From JBAZOD01 sp041648955 (lineage in GTDB: Bacteria > Patescibacteriota > Patescibacteriia > Patescibacteriales > JAQTRU01), in NCBI GenBank assembly GCA_041648955.1, contig JBAZOD010000025.1, positions 1 through 12,626 on the forward strand: a stretch of 12,626 nucleotides of DNA, written 5' to 3'. The translations under genes were made by a program, and so were the position numbers. Numbering within the stretch: position 1 is the stretch's first letter; every line of letters begins with the position of its first letter. The notes beneath the pieces were generated by a model. The model saw nothing but the letters and a program-made list of their open reading frames with translations, ran no database searches and was not told where the DNA came from. Of the stretch, positions 12,475-12,626 are shown one piece after another.

Positions 12475-12546
12475 TGCGCCCAGTAGGAATCGGACCTACG
12501 TATCCAGCTTAGAAGGCTAGTGTTCTATCCACTGAACTATGGGCGC
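12475..12546 (-). tRNA. tRNA-Arg (anticodon UCU)
   Basis: Full cloverleaf on the minus strand. The acceptor GCGCCCA (12546-12540) pairs with TGGGCGC (12482-12476), with discriminator A at 12475. The D stem is GTTC/GAAC. The anticodon loop CTTCTAA is closed by CTAGC/GCTGG, with anticodon TCT at 12511-12513, reading AGA and AGG. The T arm contains GGTCCGATTCC. CCA is not encoded. Confidence 0.97.
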
Positions 12547-12576
12547 TTGATATGGATATAAATACATAAAATAAAA

Positions 12577-12590
12577 TTGCCTTCCGGCAA
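12577..12590 (-). promoter_or_regulatory. GGAA-loop hairpin at the predicted start of the tRNA-Arg transcript
   Basis: On the minus strand TTGCC (12590-12586), GGAA (12585-12582) and GGCAA (12581-12577) form a tetraloop hairpin, followed by TTTTATTTT. It lies between promoter and tRNA, about 30 bases before the mature 5' end, and begins at about +1. Confidence 0.5.
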
Positions 12591-12597
12591 CATTTAT

Positions 12598-12626
12598 AAT
12601 ATAGCAATAAAATGGATAAAAGTCAA
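12598..12626 (-). promoter_or_regulatory. Promoter of tRNA-Arg and the methyltransferase gene
   Basis: On the minus strand: TTGACT (12626-12621), a 17-nt spacer ending in TGC, and TATATT (12603-12598). It is an extended -10 promoter of the same pattern as others here. The predicted start is near 12591. Confidence 0.7.

Noticed and set aside
1..12626. Alternative genetic code (UGA as Gly or Trp)
   Set aside because: Clear genes end with TAA or TAG, one likely gene ends with TGA, and no conserved protein here has an in-frame TGA.
1..12626. Mobile element or prophage
   Set aside because: No transposase, integrase or terminal repeats are present. The tRNA genes carry no repeated attachment-site fragment within the window, and the giant protein has no phage neighbours.

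Overview
The window looks like chromosomal DNA of a streamlined, AT-rich bacterium, most likely a member of the Candidate Phyla Radiation (Patescibacteria, Parcubacteria-like). This is an inference. It rests on low GC, short gaps, very few Shine-Dalgarno sequences, tRNA genes without an encoded CCA, an enlarged NDP kinase, a stand-alone receiver protein, and a very large coiled-coil protein of unknown function beside ftsK. UGA ends at least one likely gene, so the standard code fits.

Left part (1-1377): the C-terminal end of a glycogen/starch synthase, a small three-helix membrane protein, then about 340 bases without a gene. That gap holds a terminator and a strong candidate for a structured non-coding RNA (661-812) ending in an intrinsic terminator. 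A single-pass membrane protein of unknown function follows on the minus strand. Its near-consensus promoter is so close to the ATG that the mRNA may be leaderless.

Centre (1378-8951): ftsK encodes a complete DNA translocase with 4-5 membrane helices, an acidic linker, the alpha/beta motor and the gamma winged helix, plus an unusual extra acidic tail. A GAAA-loop hairpin separates it from a 1597-residue protein with coiled coils, two hydrophobic segments, two Pro/Glu linkers and a possible LysM-like module. No function is assigned to it.

Right part, plus strand (8952-11392): a consensus promoter drives an apparent operon of a metallo-beta-lactamase-fold hydrolase (with an Asp-to-Gly change in its metal motif), a CheY-like receiver and a nucleoside diphosphate kinase with a large insertion. 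A 66-residue protein follows, the only gene here with a clear Shine-Dalgarno, and then a terminator. A separate promoter with a long leader drives a small zinc-ribbon protein. A 19-bp bidirectional terminator closes this block.

Right part, minus strand (12626 down to 11403): tRNA-Arg(UCU) with its own promoter, a membrane-anchored methyltransferase probably co-transcribed with it, tRNA-His(GUG), and thioredoxin.

Most promoters share the pattern TTGACW, 16-18 nt, TGC or TGA, then a TATAAT-like -10. At two of them, and possibly a third, a hairpin followed by a T-run begins almost exactly at the predicted +1. Together with the candidate RNA and the giant protein, these are the least explained elements of the window.
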